Below are positions 41,367 to 50,239 of a DNA stretch of 64,000 nucleotides, one piece after another. The stretch spans positions 744,001-808,000 of the forward strand of contig NZ_JAHBAY010000001.1 in assembly GCF_018499875.1 (NCBI RefSeq). Direction: 5' to 3'. The DNA is from Kineosporia corallincola. GTDB taxonomy: Bacteria; Actinomycetota; Actinomycetes; Actinomycetales; Kineosporiaceae. Positions within the stretch are counted from its first letter, which is position 1, and every line of letters begins with the position of its first letter. Made by a program: the position numbers and the translations under genes. Under the pieces are notes generated by a model. That model was given only the letters and a program-made list of their open reading frames with translations, had not been told where the DNA came from and ran no database searches.

Positions 41367-43112
41367 TCAGCCGATCCCCAGCGCCGTGGACACGTCCGCG
41401 GTGATCCGGGCCAGTCGTTCCGCGGCCGTGGCCCGGGCCTCGGCGACCGACTCGCCGCCGACCGGAATCACCACTTCCAGATAGCATTTCAGCTTCGGCT
41501 CGGTGCCGCTGGGTCGGATGATCACCCGGTCGCCGTCGGTGGTGCGGTAACGCAGCCCGGGAGTCCCGGGCAGGCCGTCCACCCCCTCGCCGAGGTCTTC
41601 GCACGTCTTCACCGCGGCACCCGCCAGGGTGGCCGGCGGGTGCTGGGTGATCCGCTCCAGCATGGCCGTGATCTGCGCGAGATCGTCCACCCGCACCGAG
41701 AACTGGTCGGTGGCGTGCAGGCCGTGCCGCCGGGCCAGGTCGTCCAGCGCGTCCAGCAGGGTGCGGCCCTCGGCCCGCAGCCGCGCCGCGTACTCGGCGA
41801 TCAGCAGGGCGGCGCTGATGCCGTCCTTGTCGCGCACCGAGCCGGGCGCCACGCAGTAGCCCAGCGCCTCCTCGTAGGCGTAGGTCAGGTCGGGCACCCG
41901 GGCCAGCCACTTGAAACCGGTCAGCGTCTCCAGGTGCCGGGCGCCGTGCGAGCGGGCCACCCGGGCCAGCAACTGCGACGAGACGATCGAGCTGGCAACG
42001 GTTTTCTTGTGACCACCCGTGCCGCCGCCGGAGCTCAGCAGGTAGTCGCCGAGCAGCGCGCCCACCTCGTCGCCGCGCAGCATGCGCCAGTCCGGGTCGT
42101 CGGCGGTGCCCGCTCCGCCGGTCGGCACCGCCACGGCGCACCGGTCGGCGTCCGGGTCGTTCGCGATCACCAGGTCGGCGCCGCGTTCCCGGGCCGCACG
42201 CAGGGCCAGGTCGAGCGCACCCGGCTCCTCCGGGTTGGGGAAGCTCACGGTGGGGAAGTCCGGGTCGGGCGTGGCCTGCTCCGGAACCAGGTACGGCGCC
42301 GGGAACCCGGCCGCCGCGAAGGCCCGGGCCGCGGTCTCGCCGCCGACCCCGTGCATCGGGGTGAGCACGATGTCGATCTGCCGGGCCGCCCCGGCGGTGA
42401 GCACCGCACCGGCCGAGGCCAGGTACTCGTCCACGATCTGCGGGCCGGTCACCTGCCAGCCGTCGGTGGCCATCGGCACGTCGATGGCCGGTGGAGCATG
42501 CGCGATCTGGTGGGCGATGTGGTCGTCCGTCGGCGGCACGATCTGCGCGCCGCTGCCGGGGGAGGAGTCCGCCCGGCCGCCGAGGTAGACCTTGTAACCA
42601 TTGTCTTGCGGCGGGTTGTGGCTCGCCGTCACCATGATCCCGGCCTCGGCCTCCAGCCGGCGCAGCGCGAACGCCAGCACCGGGGTGGGCAGCGGGCCGG
42701 GCAGCAGCCGGGCCTCGCAGCCCGCGGCGGTCAGCACCGCGCAGGTGTCGCGGGCGAACACGTCGGAATCGTGCCGCGCGTCGTAGCCCACCACCACCCG
42801 CGGTGGCCTGTCGTCGTTCTTCAGCGTCGCCCGCAGATGGGCGGCAATGCCTGCGGCGGCCCGGATCACGACGGCACGGTTCATCCGGTTCGGCCCGGCA
42901 CCCAGGGCGCCGCGCAGACCCGCGGTGCCGAACTGGAGCGAGCCGGCGAAGCGCTGCTGGAGTTCGTCCCGCGCCTCCCCGGAGACCGTGGAGTCGCCGG
43001 AGGTGACCAGCTCGATCAGCCGGTCCACCTCGAGCCGGGTGCGGGGGTCAGGATCCGCGTCCCGCCAGTGCGTCGCGCGGTCGACCAGACCGGCGAGCTC
43101 GGTTTCGTCCAC
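41367..43112 (-). CDS. Phosphohexomutase (phosphomannomutase/phosphoglucomutase)
   Basis: A 581-aa alpha-D-phosphohexomutase with the phosphoserine loop VTASHNPPQDNGYKVY (Ser164), the metal-binding DPDADR (319-324), the sugar-binding EEALGYC and the phosphate-binding IIRPSGTEPKLKCY loop. The length and FGTAGLRGALGAGPNRMN start are typical of the actinobacterial PgmB/ManB long form. It interconverts the 6- and 1-phosphates of mannose or glucose, completing the route to GDP-mannose with manA and manC. The GTG start at 43112 has TAAGTT 6 nt upstream. Confidence 0.94.
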   Translation of the reverse strand: MDETELAGLVDRATHWRDADPDPRTRLEVDRLIELVTSGDSTVSGEARDELQQRFAGSLQFGTAGLRGALGAGPNRMNRAVVIRAAAGIAAHLRATLKNDDRPPRVVVGYDARHDSDVFARDTCAVLTAAGCEARLLPGPLPTPVLAFALRRLEAEAGIMVTASHNPPQDNGYKVYLGGRADSSPGSGAQIVPPTDDHIAHQIAHAPPAIDVPMATDGWQVTGPQIVDEYLASAGAVLTAGAARQIDIVLTPMHGVGGETAARAFAAAGFPAPYLVPEQATPDPDFPTVSFPNPEEPGALDLALRAARERGADLVIANDPDADRCAVAVPTGGAGTADDPDWRMLRGDEVGALLGDYLLSSGGGTGGHKKTVASSIVSSQLLARVARSHGARHLETLTGFKWLARVPDLTYAYEEALGYCVAPGSVRDKDGISAALLIAEYAARLRAEGRTLLDALDDLARRHGLHATDQFSVRVDDLAQITAMLERITQHPPATLAGAAVKTCEDLGEGVDGLPGTPGLRYRTTDGDRVIIRPSGTEPKLKCYLEVVIPVGGESVAEARATAAERLARITADVSTALGIG

Positions 43113-43118
43113 ACCGGA

Positions 43119-43124
43119 AACTTA
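43119..43124 (-). promoter_or_regulatory. -10 box for the phosphohexomutase, probably leaderless
   Basis: TAAGTT on the minus strand lies 6 nt before GTG 43112, with no ribosome binding site. Confidence 0.4.
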
Positions 43125-43190
43125 CCTGGTCGACATCCCCTGGTCGGATACCGGACGGTTGCGTTGACCGGAGCGGTCGAACTTTCCGGA

Positions 43191-44546
43191 CTATGAGTGC
43201 AACTGCCGCGCCACCTCGGCCAGCGAACCGGAGATCGACGGGTACACGGTGAACGCCGACGCCACCTCGTCCACCGTCAGCCGGGTCGAGACCGCCAGGG
43301 TCACCGGGTGGATCAGCTCGGACGCCCGGGGCGCCACCACGGTGCCGCCGAGCACCCGGCCGGACGGCGAGGCGAACAGCTTGATGAAACCGTCGTGGAT
43401 GCCCTGCATCTTGGCCCGCGGGTTGGTGGCCAGCGGCAGCTTCATCACGTTGGCCTCCAGCCCGGCGTCCACCTGGGCCTGGGTCACGCCCACCGTGGCG
43501 ATCTCCGGCGAGGTGAACACGTTCGAGCTGACCAGGCGCAGCTCCAGTGGCGACACCGCGTCGCCGAGCGAGTGCCACATCGCCTTGCGGCCCTGCATCG
43601 CCGCCACCGAGGCCAGCGGGAACACCCCGGTGCAGTCGCCGGCCGCGTAGACGCCGCGGGCGGTGGTGCGCGACACCCGGTCCACCTCGATGTGGCCGGA
43701 GGCGGTGAGTGTCACCCCGGCCGACTCCAGGCCGATGCCCGAGGTGTTCGGCACGGCCCCCACCGCCATCAGGCAGTGCGAGCCCTCGACCGTGCGGCCG
43801 TCGGCGAGCGTGACCACCACTCCGTCGTCCGTGCGTTTGACCCCCTGCGCGCGCGAACGTGACAGCACCTCCATGCCGCCGCGCCGGAACACCTGCTCCA
43901 GCACCTCTGCGGCGTCCGCGTCCTCGCCCGGCAGCACCCGGTCGCGACTCGACACCAGCGACACCTGGGCGCCGAGAGCGTGGTAGGCGCTGGCGAACTC
44001 GGCGCCGGTGACGCCGGAGCCGACCACGATCAGCTTCTCGGGCAGTTCTTCCAGGTCGTACACCTGGGTCCAGTTCAGCACCCGCTCGCCGTCCGGGCGG
44101 GCGTCGGGCAGCTCACGAGGGCCGGCGCCGGTGGAGACCATCAGCGTGTCGGCCTCGAAGGTGTGCGCGCCCACCCGCACCCGCGACGGTCCCTCGAGCA
44201 CGCCGCGGCCCTCGACCACCCGCACACCCTCGTTCTCCAGGCGCTGCCGGATGTCGTTGGACTGGGCCAGGGCCAGTCCTTTGACCCGGCGGTTCACCGC
44301 GCCCAGGTCGGCCCGCACCCGGCCCAGGCCGCGGATGCCGAGCTCGCGGGAGTCGCCGACGGTGGCCAGGATGTCGGCCGTGGCGATCAGCGTCTTGCTC
44401 GGCACCACGTCGGTGAGGACGGCGGCGCCGCCCAGGCCGTTCTCCTCGATCACCGTGACCTCGGCACCGAGCTGGGTGGCCACCAGGGCCGCCTCGTAGC
44501 CGCCGGGCCCGCCGCCGACGATGACAATCCTGGTCTTCGCGCTCAC
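43191..44546 (-). CDS. LpdA-like flavoprotein, NAD(P)H-quinone reductase
   Basis: A 451-aa FAD protein of the dihydrolipoamide dehydrogenase fold: VIVGGGPGGYEAALVA (FAD), VVGSGVTGAEFASAY (NADH), GVYAAGDCTG, and a dimerization domain. The redox-disulfide motif GGTCxNxGCxPSK reads GGAAVLTDVVPSK, so both active-site Cys are gone. This is the hallmark of mycobacterial LpdA (Rv3303c), which reduces quinones rather than lipoamide. GTG 44546 is chosen with GGGAG upstream; the frame stays open further 5' but looks non-coding. It ends 78 nt upstream of the phosphohexomutase start, on the same strand. Confidence 0.9.
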   Translation of the reverse strand: MSAKTRIVIVGGGPGGYEAALVATQLGAEVTVIEENGLGGAAVLTDVVPSKTLIATADILATVGDSRELGIRGLGRVRADLGAVNRRVKGLALAQSNDIRQRLENEGVRVVEGRGVLEGPSRVRVGAHTFEADTLMVSTGAGPRELPDARPDGERVLNWTQVYDLEELPEKLIVVGSGVTGAEFASAYHALGAQVSLVSSRDRVLPGEDADAAEVLEQVFRRGGMEVLSRSRAQGVKRTDDGVVVTLADGRTVEGSHCLMAVGAVPNTSGIGLESAGVTLTASGHIEVDRVSRTTARGVYAAGDCTGVFPLASVAAMQGRKAMWHSLGDAVSPLELRLVSSNVFTSPEIATVGVTQAQVDAGLEANVMKLPLATNPRAKMQGIHDGFIKLFASPSGRVLGGTVVAPRASELIHPVTLAVSTRLTVDEVASAFTVYPSISGSLAEVARQLHS

Positions 44547-44666
44547 CCGGTCATTCTCCCGCACCAGGGCGGAACGGCACGCGGCGCCCGCCGTCAGGAC
44601 CGGAGCGAACAGGATGAACGTCCGGGACGGCGACCGGGCGTTTGCACGGCCGGACCTCCGAATCCC

Positions 44667-44672
44667 TACTCT
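44667..44672 (+). promoter_or_regulatory. -10 box for the GGCT-like gene, probably leaderless
   Basis: TACTCT lies 7 nt before ATG 44680. Confidence 0.4.
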
Positions 44673-44679
44673 GTCCCCC

Positions 44680-45159
44680 ATGGATCTCTACGCCGCCTAC
44701 GGCGCGAACCTCGACCCCGAGCGGATGGCGCTGCGGGCTCCGCACTCGCCGCTGCGCGGCTTCGGGTGGATCACCGGATGGCGTCTCACCTTCGCCCAGG
44801 TGCCCAACGCCGTGGACGGTGCCCTCGCGACGCTGGTCGAGGATCCCTCAGCCCAGGTCTACATCAGCCTGTACGACGTCACGCCCGGCGACGAGCAGGC
44901 CCTGGACGAGTGGGAGGGACTGGCCACCGGCCTGTCCCGCAAGATCCATGTCCGGGTGCACACCCTGGACGGCGAGTTCGTGGCCTGGGTGCACGTGCTG
45001 GACGCGTACGAGGGCGGCCTGCCCGCCGCCCACTACCTCGGCATGCTCGCCGACGCCGCCGAGGCCGGCGGGGCGCCCGACGACTACCTGCTCGACCTGC
45101 GCTCCCGGCCGTGCGCGTCGAGCGACACTCCTGAGCACCTTCCCCCGAACGAGCGGTGA
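44680..45159 (+). CDS. Gamma-glutamylcyclotransferase-like protein
   Basis: A 159-aa GGCT-fold protein. YAAYGANLDPERM carries the YGxN substrate loop, and LDEWEGLATG carries the catalytic Glu. The family forms 5-oxoproline from gamma-glutamyl compounds, or acts in related cyclotransfer; the substrate is not known here. The C-terminal 20 residues are Pro/Ser-rich. It overlaps the possible GTG start of purine nucleoside phosphorylase, so they form a two-gene operon. Confidence 0.85.
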   Translation: MDLYAAYGANLDPERMALRAPHSPLRGFGWITGWRLTFAQVPNAVDGALATLVEDPSAQVYISLYDVTPGDEQALDEWEGLATGLSRKIHVRVHTLDGEFVAWVHVLDAYEGGLPAAHYLGMLADAAEAGGAPDDYLLDLRSRPCASSDTPEHLPPNER

Positions 45160-45164
45160 GTTCC

Positions 45165-46022
45165 ATGAGCACGCAGGCATCAGAACCGAAGACGGCGAAC
45201 ACCCCGGACGAGTCGCCCCGGGAGCTCGCGGCCCGCGCCGCGCAGCGGCTGGCCGAGCTCACCGGCGTGCCGAAGCACGACGTCGCACTGGTTCTCGGCT
45301 CCGGCTGGGCCCCGGCGGCGGACCTGCTCGGCGAGACGCTGGCCGAGATCCCGGCCACCGAGGTGCCCGGTTTCACCGTCTCCGGCGTGCCCGGCCACGT
45401 CGGCCAGCTGCGCTCCGTGCGGATCGCCCCGGCCGTGGAGGGCGCTGCCCCCCGGCACGCGCTGATCCTCGGCAGCCGCACCCACTACTACGAGGGCCGG
45501 GGCGTGCGCGCCGTGGCCCACGGTGTGCGCACCGCGGCGGCGGCGGGCTGCTCGATGGTCGTGCTGACCAACGGCTGCGGCGGCCTGAACCCGGACTGGA
45601 AGCCCGGCACCCCGGTGCTGATCAGCGACCACATCAACCTGACCGGGGCGAGCCCGCTGGAGGGCGCGACCTTCGTCGACCTCACCGACCTGTACTCGTC
45701 GCGGCTGCGCGCGATCTGCCGGGAGGTGCAGCCCGACCTGCCCGAGGGCGTCTACGCGCAGTTCCGTGGCCCGCAGTACGAGACCCCGGCCGAGGTGCGG
45801 ATGGCCGGGCGGCTCGGCGCCGACCTGGTCGGCATGTCCACGGCCCTGGAGGCGATCGCCGCCCGTGAGGCCGGCCTGGAGATCCTCGGCGTCTCACTGG
45901 TGACCAACCTCGCCGCCGGCATCTCCGACCAGCCGCTCAGCCACGAAGAGGTGCTGGCCGAGGGCAAGGCCGCGGCCCAGCGGGTGGGCTCGATGCTGGC
46001 TGAGGTGGTCCGCCGGCTCTGA
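45165..46022 (+). CDS. punA: Purine nucleoside phosphorylase
   Basis: A 285-aa trimeric-type PNP that phosphorolyses inosine and guanosine. LVLGSGWAPAADLL (phosphate-binding Ser), GVPGHVG, SRTHYYEG, VLTNGCGGLNPDW, FRGPQYETPAEVRM, the VGMSTALEAIAA base-binding region and VTNLAAGI are all present. It acts downstream of adenosine deaminase (38105) in purine salvage. ATG 45165 is used; GTG 45156, which overlaps the preceding stop, would add three residues. A 17-bp hairpin follows. Confidence 0.96.
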   Translation: MSTQASEPKTANTPDESPRELAARAAQRLAELTGVPKHDVALVLGSGWAPAADLLGETLAEIPATEVPGFTVSGVPGHVGQLRSVRIAPAVEGAAPRHALILGSRTHYYEGRGVRAVAHGVRTAAAAGCSMVVLTNGCGGLNPDWKPGTPVLISDHINLTGASPLEGATFVDLTDLYSSRLRAICREVQPDLPEGVYAQFRGPQYETPAEVRMAGRLGADLVGMSTALEAIAAREAGLEILGVSLVTNLAAGISDQPLSHEEVLAEGKAAAQRVGSMLAEVVRRL

Positions 46023-46031
46023 GACGAGCTC

Positions 46032-46080
46032 CGGGTGGGTCCGCCGCGCCTGTCGCGTCTGTTCGCGGCGGACCCACCCG
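46032..46080. terminator. Strong bidirectional terminator hairpin
   Basis: A perfect 17-bp stem (46032-46048 with 46064-46080) and a 15-nt loop, located exactly between the convergent stops of punA (46022) and the acyl-CoA carboxylase alpha gene (46081). Confidence 0.88.
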
Positions 46081-47862
46081 TCAGTCCTTCAGCTCGCAGA
46101 TCACCGCGCCGGACGTCACCGCGCCGCCGATCCGCGCGGTCAGCGCCGTCACCGTGCCGGCCTTGTGCGCGGTCAGGGGCTGTTCCATCTTCATCGCCTC
46201 CAGCACCACCACCAGGTCACCGGCCTCCAGGCGCTGCCCCTCCCGCACCGCGACCTTGACGATGGTGCCCTGCATCGGCGAGGTCAGCGAGTCACCGCCG
46301 GCGGCCGGTGCCTTGGCCGATTTCGCCCGGCGGGCAGGCTTTTTCGGGGACGGCGCGGCCGTGGCCGACCCCAGGCCGGCCGGCAGCACCACCTCGATGC
46401 GCTTGCCCCCGACCTCGACCACGACGCGCTCGCGCGGCCCCGCGTCGTCCTCAGGTGTACCCGTGACGCCGGACCAGGGCTCGATCGTGTTCGCGAACTC
46501 CGTCTCGATCCAGCGGGTGTGCACGCCGAACGGCTCGGACGTGAACGCCGGGTCGCCCACTACTGCCCGGTGGAACGGCAGCACCGTGGGCAGGCCCTCC
46601 ACCACGAACTCGGCCAGGGCCCGGCGGGCGCGCTCCAGGGCCTGCCGCCGGGTGGCACCGGTGACGATCAGCTTGGCCAGCATCGAGTCGAACCCGCCGC
46701 CGATCACCGACCCGGACACCACCCCGGAGTCCAGCCGCACGCCGGGCCCGGAGGGCGCCTCGAACCGGGTGACCGTGCCGGGCTGGGGCAGGAAGCCGCG
46801 ACCGGCGTCCTCCCCGTTGATCCGGAACTCGATCGAGTGCCCGCGCACCGCCGGGTCGTCGTAGCCCAGCGGTTCCCCGGCCGCGACCCGCAACTGCTCG
46901 CGCACCAGGTCCAGTCCGGTGACCTCCTCGGACACCGGATGTTCCACCTGGAGGCGGGTGTTCACCTCGAGGAACGAGATCGTCCCGTCCGGCCCGACCA
47001 GGAACTCGCAGGTGCCCGCGCCGACATAACCGGCCTCGGCCAGGATCGCCTTGGACGCCCGGTACAGCTCGGCGGTCTGCGCGGTGGTCAGGAACGGGGC
47101 GGGCGCCTCCTCCACCAGCTTCTGGTTACGCCGTTGCAGCGAGCAGTCCCGGGTTGAGACCACCACCACGTTGCCGTGCCGGTCGGCCAGGCACTGCGTC
47201 TCCACGTGCCGGGGCCGGTCCAGGAACCGCTCCACGAAGCACTCGCCGCGACCGAACGCGGCGACCGCCTCCCGGGTGGCCGACTCGAACAGCTCCGGGA
47301 TCTCCTCCAGCGTGCGCGCCACCTTCAGGCCCCGGCCGCCACCGCCGAAGGCCGCCTTGATCGCGACCGGCAGCCCGTGCTCCCGGGCGAAGGCCACCAC
47401 CTCACCGGCGTCCGCCACCGGGTCGCTGGTGCCCGGCACCAGGGGAGCTCCCGCGCGCTGGGCGATGTGCCGGGCCTTGACCTTGTCGCCCAGCGCGTCG
47501 ATCGCGGCCGGGGGAGGCCCGATCCAGGTCAGCCCGGCGGCGATCACCGCGGTGGCGAAGTCGGCGTTCTCGGCCAGGAACCCGTAACCCGGGTGCACCG
47601 CGTCCGCGCCGGAGCGCGCCGCCACGTCGAGCAGCTTGTCCACCACCAGGTACGACTCCGCCGCGGTCGTGCCGTCGAGGGAGTAGGCCTCGTCCGCCAC
47701 GGTGACGTGCAGGGCGTCGCGGTCGGGCTCGGCGTAGACGGCCACCGAGGCGACGCCGGCGTCACGGCAGGCGCGGGCGATGCGCACCGCGATCTCGCCG
47801 CGGTTGGCGATCAGGACCTTGCTGATCGGGCTGACCAGGCTGATCGTGGGTGCGGTCGTCAT
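46081..47862 (-). CDS. accA3: Acyl-CoA carboxylase alpha subunit (biotin carboxylase + BCCP)
   Basis: A 593-aa bifunctional subunit. Residues 14-460 form the biotin carboxylase domain ([19 protein letters not shown]-grasp [33 protein letters not shown]), with a linker rich in Ala/Lys/Pro at about 490-520. The C-terminal biotinyl domain has EAMKMEQP (biotinylated Lys558). It makes malonyl- or methylmalonyl-CoA together with the beta and epsilon subunits encoded at 54-56 kb, and the biotin ligase at 56087 would modify it. ATG 47862 follows GGAGAGGGG. The gene symbol follows mycobacterial usage. Confidence 0.95.
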   Translation of the reverse strand: MTTAPTISLVSPISKVLIANRGEIAVRIARACRDAGVASVAVYAEPDRDALHVTVADEAYSLDGTTAAESYLVVDKLLDVAARSGADAVHPGYGFLAENADFATAVIAAGLTWIGPPPAAIDALGDKVKARHIAQRAGAPLVPGTSDPVADAGEVVAFAREHGLPVAIKAAFGGGGRGLKVARTLEEIPELFESATREAVAAFGRGECFVERFLDRPRHVETQCLADRHGNVVVVSTRDCSLQRRNQKLVEEAPAPFLTTAQTAELYRASKAILAEAGYVGAGTCEFLVGPDGTISFLEVNTRLQVEHPVSEEVTGLDLVREQLRVAAGEPLGYDDPAVRGHSIEFRINGEDAGRGFLPQPGTVTRFEAPSGPGVRLDSGVVSGSVIGGGFDSMLAKLIVTGATRRQALERARRALAEFVVEGLPTVLPFHRAVVGDPAFTSEPFGVHTRWIETEFANTIEPWSGVTGTPEDDAGPRERVVVEVGGKRIEVVLPAGLGSATAAPSPKKPARRAKSAKAPAAGGDSLTSPMQGTIVKVAVREGQRLEAGDLVVVLEAMKMEQPLTAHKAGTVTALTARIGGAVTSGAVICELKD

Positions 47863-48007
47863 CGGGCTCCCCTCTCCACCATCCGGAGATTATCCCCGGG
47901 ACCATGGTCCGGGACCGCACCAGAAGTGACCCAGGACACCCCGGGTGAGGTGGGTCCGGTTGGCGCACGCCGGGGAATCGTGCCGCGGTGAAGTCGGTTG
48001 AGCAGGC

Positions 48008-48382
48008 GTGGCTACTACAACGATGACCCATGAGAACCACGACGAAACGGTCAAGGACGGCATCGTCCTGATCGACTTCTGGGCGGAGTGGTGCGGCCCG
48101 TGCAAGCGCTTCGGCCCGATCTTCGAGAAGGTCTCCGACCAGAACGAAGACGCCGTCTTCGCCAAGGTCGACACCGAGGACCAGCAGGAACTCGCCGCGC
48201 AGTACGGCGTCACCTCGATCCCGACGCTGGTGGTCTACCGCGACGGCATCCCGGTGTTCGGCCAGCCCGGCGCCCTGCCGGAAGAGGCGCTGAAAGACAT
48301 CCTGAGCCAGGTGCGCGGGCTCGACATGACCGAGGTGCGCACCCAGTACGAGGCCCAGCTGCGTGAGGCCGGCCGCAGCTGA
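48008..48382 (+). CDS. trx: Thioredoxin
   Basis: A 124-aa cytosolic thioredoxin with DFWAEWCGPCKRF (Cys29/Cys32), VDTEDQQELAAQYGVTSIPTLVVY (cis-Pro after Ile) and a 20-residue C-terminal helix beyond the usual fold. The first 15 residues are His/Thr-rich. The start is GTG at 48008 without a clear ribosome binding site. It is convergent with the EEP-like protein, 2 nt apart. Confidence 0.93.
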   Translation: MATTTMTHENHDETVKDGIVLIDFWAEWCGPCKRFGPIFEKVSDQNEDAVFAKVDTEDQQELAAQYGVTSIPTLVVYRDGIPVFGQPGALPEEALKDILSQVRGLDMTEVRTQYEAQLREAGRS

Positions 48383-48384
48383 CG

Positions 48385-50208
48385 TCAGCCCGTCGGCACG
48401 TCCAGCGAGGTGACCAGGGCCCGGTGAGAACTGCCGGCGATGTTGACCGTCGCCGCGGAGCTGACTCCCACCCCGTCGTCCACCATCAGGTGGTCGGCGG
48501 GGGTCACGGGCAGCGGCGACCAGCTCGGCCAGGTCGGGCGCAGGCCCTTGCCGGCCACGTCCGCCGCGTCCTCCCAGCCCGCCTTCTCCAGCGCCCGGAA
48601 GGCCGGCTGCCACGGCGACAGCTTCAGGTCGCCCACCAGCAGTGACCCGGTCTCGGCCCCTTCCACCTCCTGGGTGGCCAGCCGATCCAGGTCGGAACGC
48701 CACCCCTTGCCCGGCAGCAGCGTGCTGCCGGGCATCTGCGTGATGGTCAGCCCCACCCGGGCCTCGCCCGCCTCCAGCACGCCGGAGGCCGTCGGCTCGG
48801 TGAAGCCCTCCACCTCGGCCATGCCGGAGACGGTCAGCCGGCTCCACACCCCGATGCCCTGGGTGGTGTCGCCGTCGGCGTGCACGTAGACCGGCGGGGT
48901 GTCGCGGTCCAGCCCGGCCACCGTCAGGTCGTGGGCCAGGGTGGTGGTCAGGCCGGTGACGATCACGACGTCGGCGGAGTAGTCCGCGGCGGCGCCGGCG
49001 ATCGACCCGGCGTCCGCCGAGCCCTTGTTGCCGTCCACGGTCATCACCCGCACGCTGGAGATGTTGCCCGCCGGGGCCTCCCGCGAGGAGGCGTAGCCGG
49101 CGACCATGGCCCACGGCAGCAGGGCGGCCACTGTGGCGATGCCGGTGGAGACGAAGTGCTTGCCGCCCACCCCGATCGCGATCACCGGCAGCGCGAAAAT
49201 GGTGACCAGCGGCAGCAGTCCGGACGGCACGGTGAGCAGCGGCGAGGCCGAGTCCACGAACATCGTGGCCGACCACAGCGCCAGCAGCAGGGCCACGAAC
49301 GTCAGCCACAGGCCGGTGCGGCGGCGTCGGCGCCGGTCGACGGGCTGGTGCGGGTCCGGCTCGTCGTCCGCCTCGTCGTCGTACTCGTCGGCGTCGTAGT
49401 CCTCGTCCTCGGGGCCGGGGTGCAGCCGGTTCGGGCGGTCCCGGCGCGACGCCTCGCGCGGGGGCATCCCGGTGGTGCTCATGGCCGCCTGCGCCAATGA
49501 TGGACGACGATCTGCCCCGCCCCGCCCCACGCCGTCCCCGGCCTGCGGGTCGTCGCGGCCCACGGGGACACCGACGAACGGGGTCGTCGGATTGAGCGGA
49601 ACCCGCTCCTCCAGCGGCCCCCGCCCAGGACGCTTGGGACGGCGCGGGGCGTCCGGCTCGGGCTCGTCCCACGGACGGGGGGCCTGCTGGCGAGGGGCGG
49701 GGGCGGGGTCGTCCCAGGGCCGCGGGGTCTGCTGGGGCCCGGTCTGGTGCGGGCCGGATCCTGACCCGTCACCCGGTTCCGGTTCGTCCCAGGGGCGAGG
49801 CTGCCGGCGCCCCGGCGGACCGGTGCGCACCCGATCACCCAGGCCGCCCAGCCCACCCTGATCGGCAGACCGAGGCATGCCACCCGTCCCACCCTGGGCA
49901 CCGGTCCAGCCGGTCCCGGAGTGGGCGTCCCCACCGCCCGCCCCGACGGACCCCGGCGGCACCTGCGGTGTCGGGCCGGTGTGGTGCCGGGGGACGGGGC
50001 CGGTGCGGGGCCGGATCTGCTGCTCACCGGTCTGCGACGGGAACTGCTGCTGCGGACCGGTTCCCGGGTGCTGCGGTTGCTCGCCGGTCCGCGCGCGCTC
50101 GGCGGCCTCGCGCTCGGCGCGCAACTCGCGACGTGTCTTGCGGGGCTGCGGGGTGAGGTCGCCATCCTGCCCGCGGCTTGATCCGCGTTCTGGGGAGCGG
50201 CCGTCCAT
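48385..50208 (-). CDS. Membrane protein with a disordered N-terminus and degenerate EEP (endonuclease/exonuclease/phosphatase) domain
   Basis: A 607-aa protein. Residues 1-295 are low-complexity Pro/Gly/Arg/Glu sequence with repeated RPWDEPEP units. Three membrane helices follow at about 300-375 (LWLTFVALLLALWSATMF and on). The C-terminal 230 residues form an EEP-fold extracellular domain. In active enzymes GDxN is present; here it reads GDLKLSP. The final SDH reads GSSHRALV, although a PTWP and ADHLMVD segment remain. Catalysis is therefore doubtful. ATG 50208 is preferred: TAACTT lies 8 nt upstream (50217-50222, minus strand), suggesting a leaderless message; TTG 50217 is the alternative. 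Confidence 0.78.
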   Translation of the reverse strand: MDGRSPERGSSRGQDGDLTPQPRKTRRELRAEREAAERARTGEQPQHPGTGPQQQFPSQTGEQQIRPRTGPVPRHHTGPTPQVPPGSVGAGGGDAHSGTGWTGAQGGTGGMPRSADQGGLGGLGDRVRTGPPGRRQPRPWDEPEPGDGSGSGPHQTGPQQTPRPWDDPAPAPRQQAPRPWDEPEPDAPRRPKRPGRGPLEERVPLNPTTPFVGVPVGRDDPQAGDGVGRGGADRRPSLAQAAMSTTGMPPREASRRDRPNRLHPGPEDEDYDADEYDDEADDEPDPHQPVDRRRRRRTGLWLTFVALLLALWSATMFVDSASPLLTVPSGLLPLVTIFALPVIAIGVGGKHFVSTGIATVAALLPWAMVAGYASSREAPAGNISSVRVMTVDGNKGSADAGSIAGAAADYSADVVIVTGLTTTLAHDLTVAGLDRDTPPVYVHADGDTTQGIGVWSRLTVSGMAEVEGFTEPTASGVLEAGEARVGLTITQMPGSTLLPGKGWRSDLDRLATQEVEGAETGSLLVGDLKLSPWQPAFRALEKAGWEDAADVAGKGLRPTWPSWSPLPVTPADHLMVDDGVGVSSAATVNIAGSSHRALVTSLDVPTG

Positions 50209-50239
50209 GACGGTCAAAGTTATCGCAAGCCGCTGTGCA

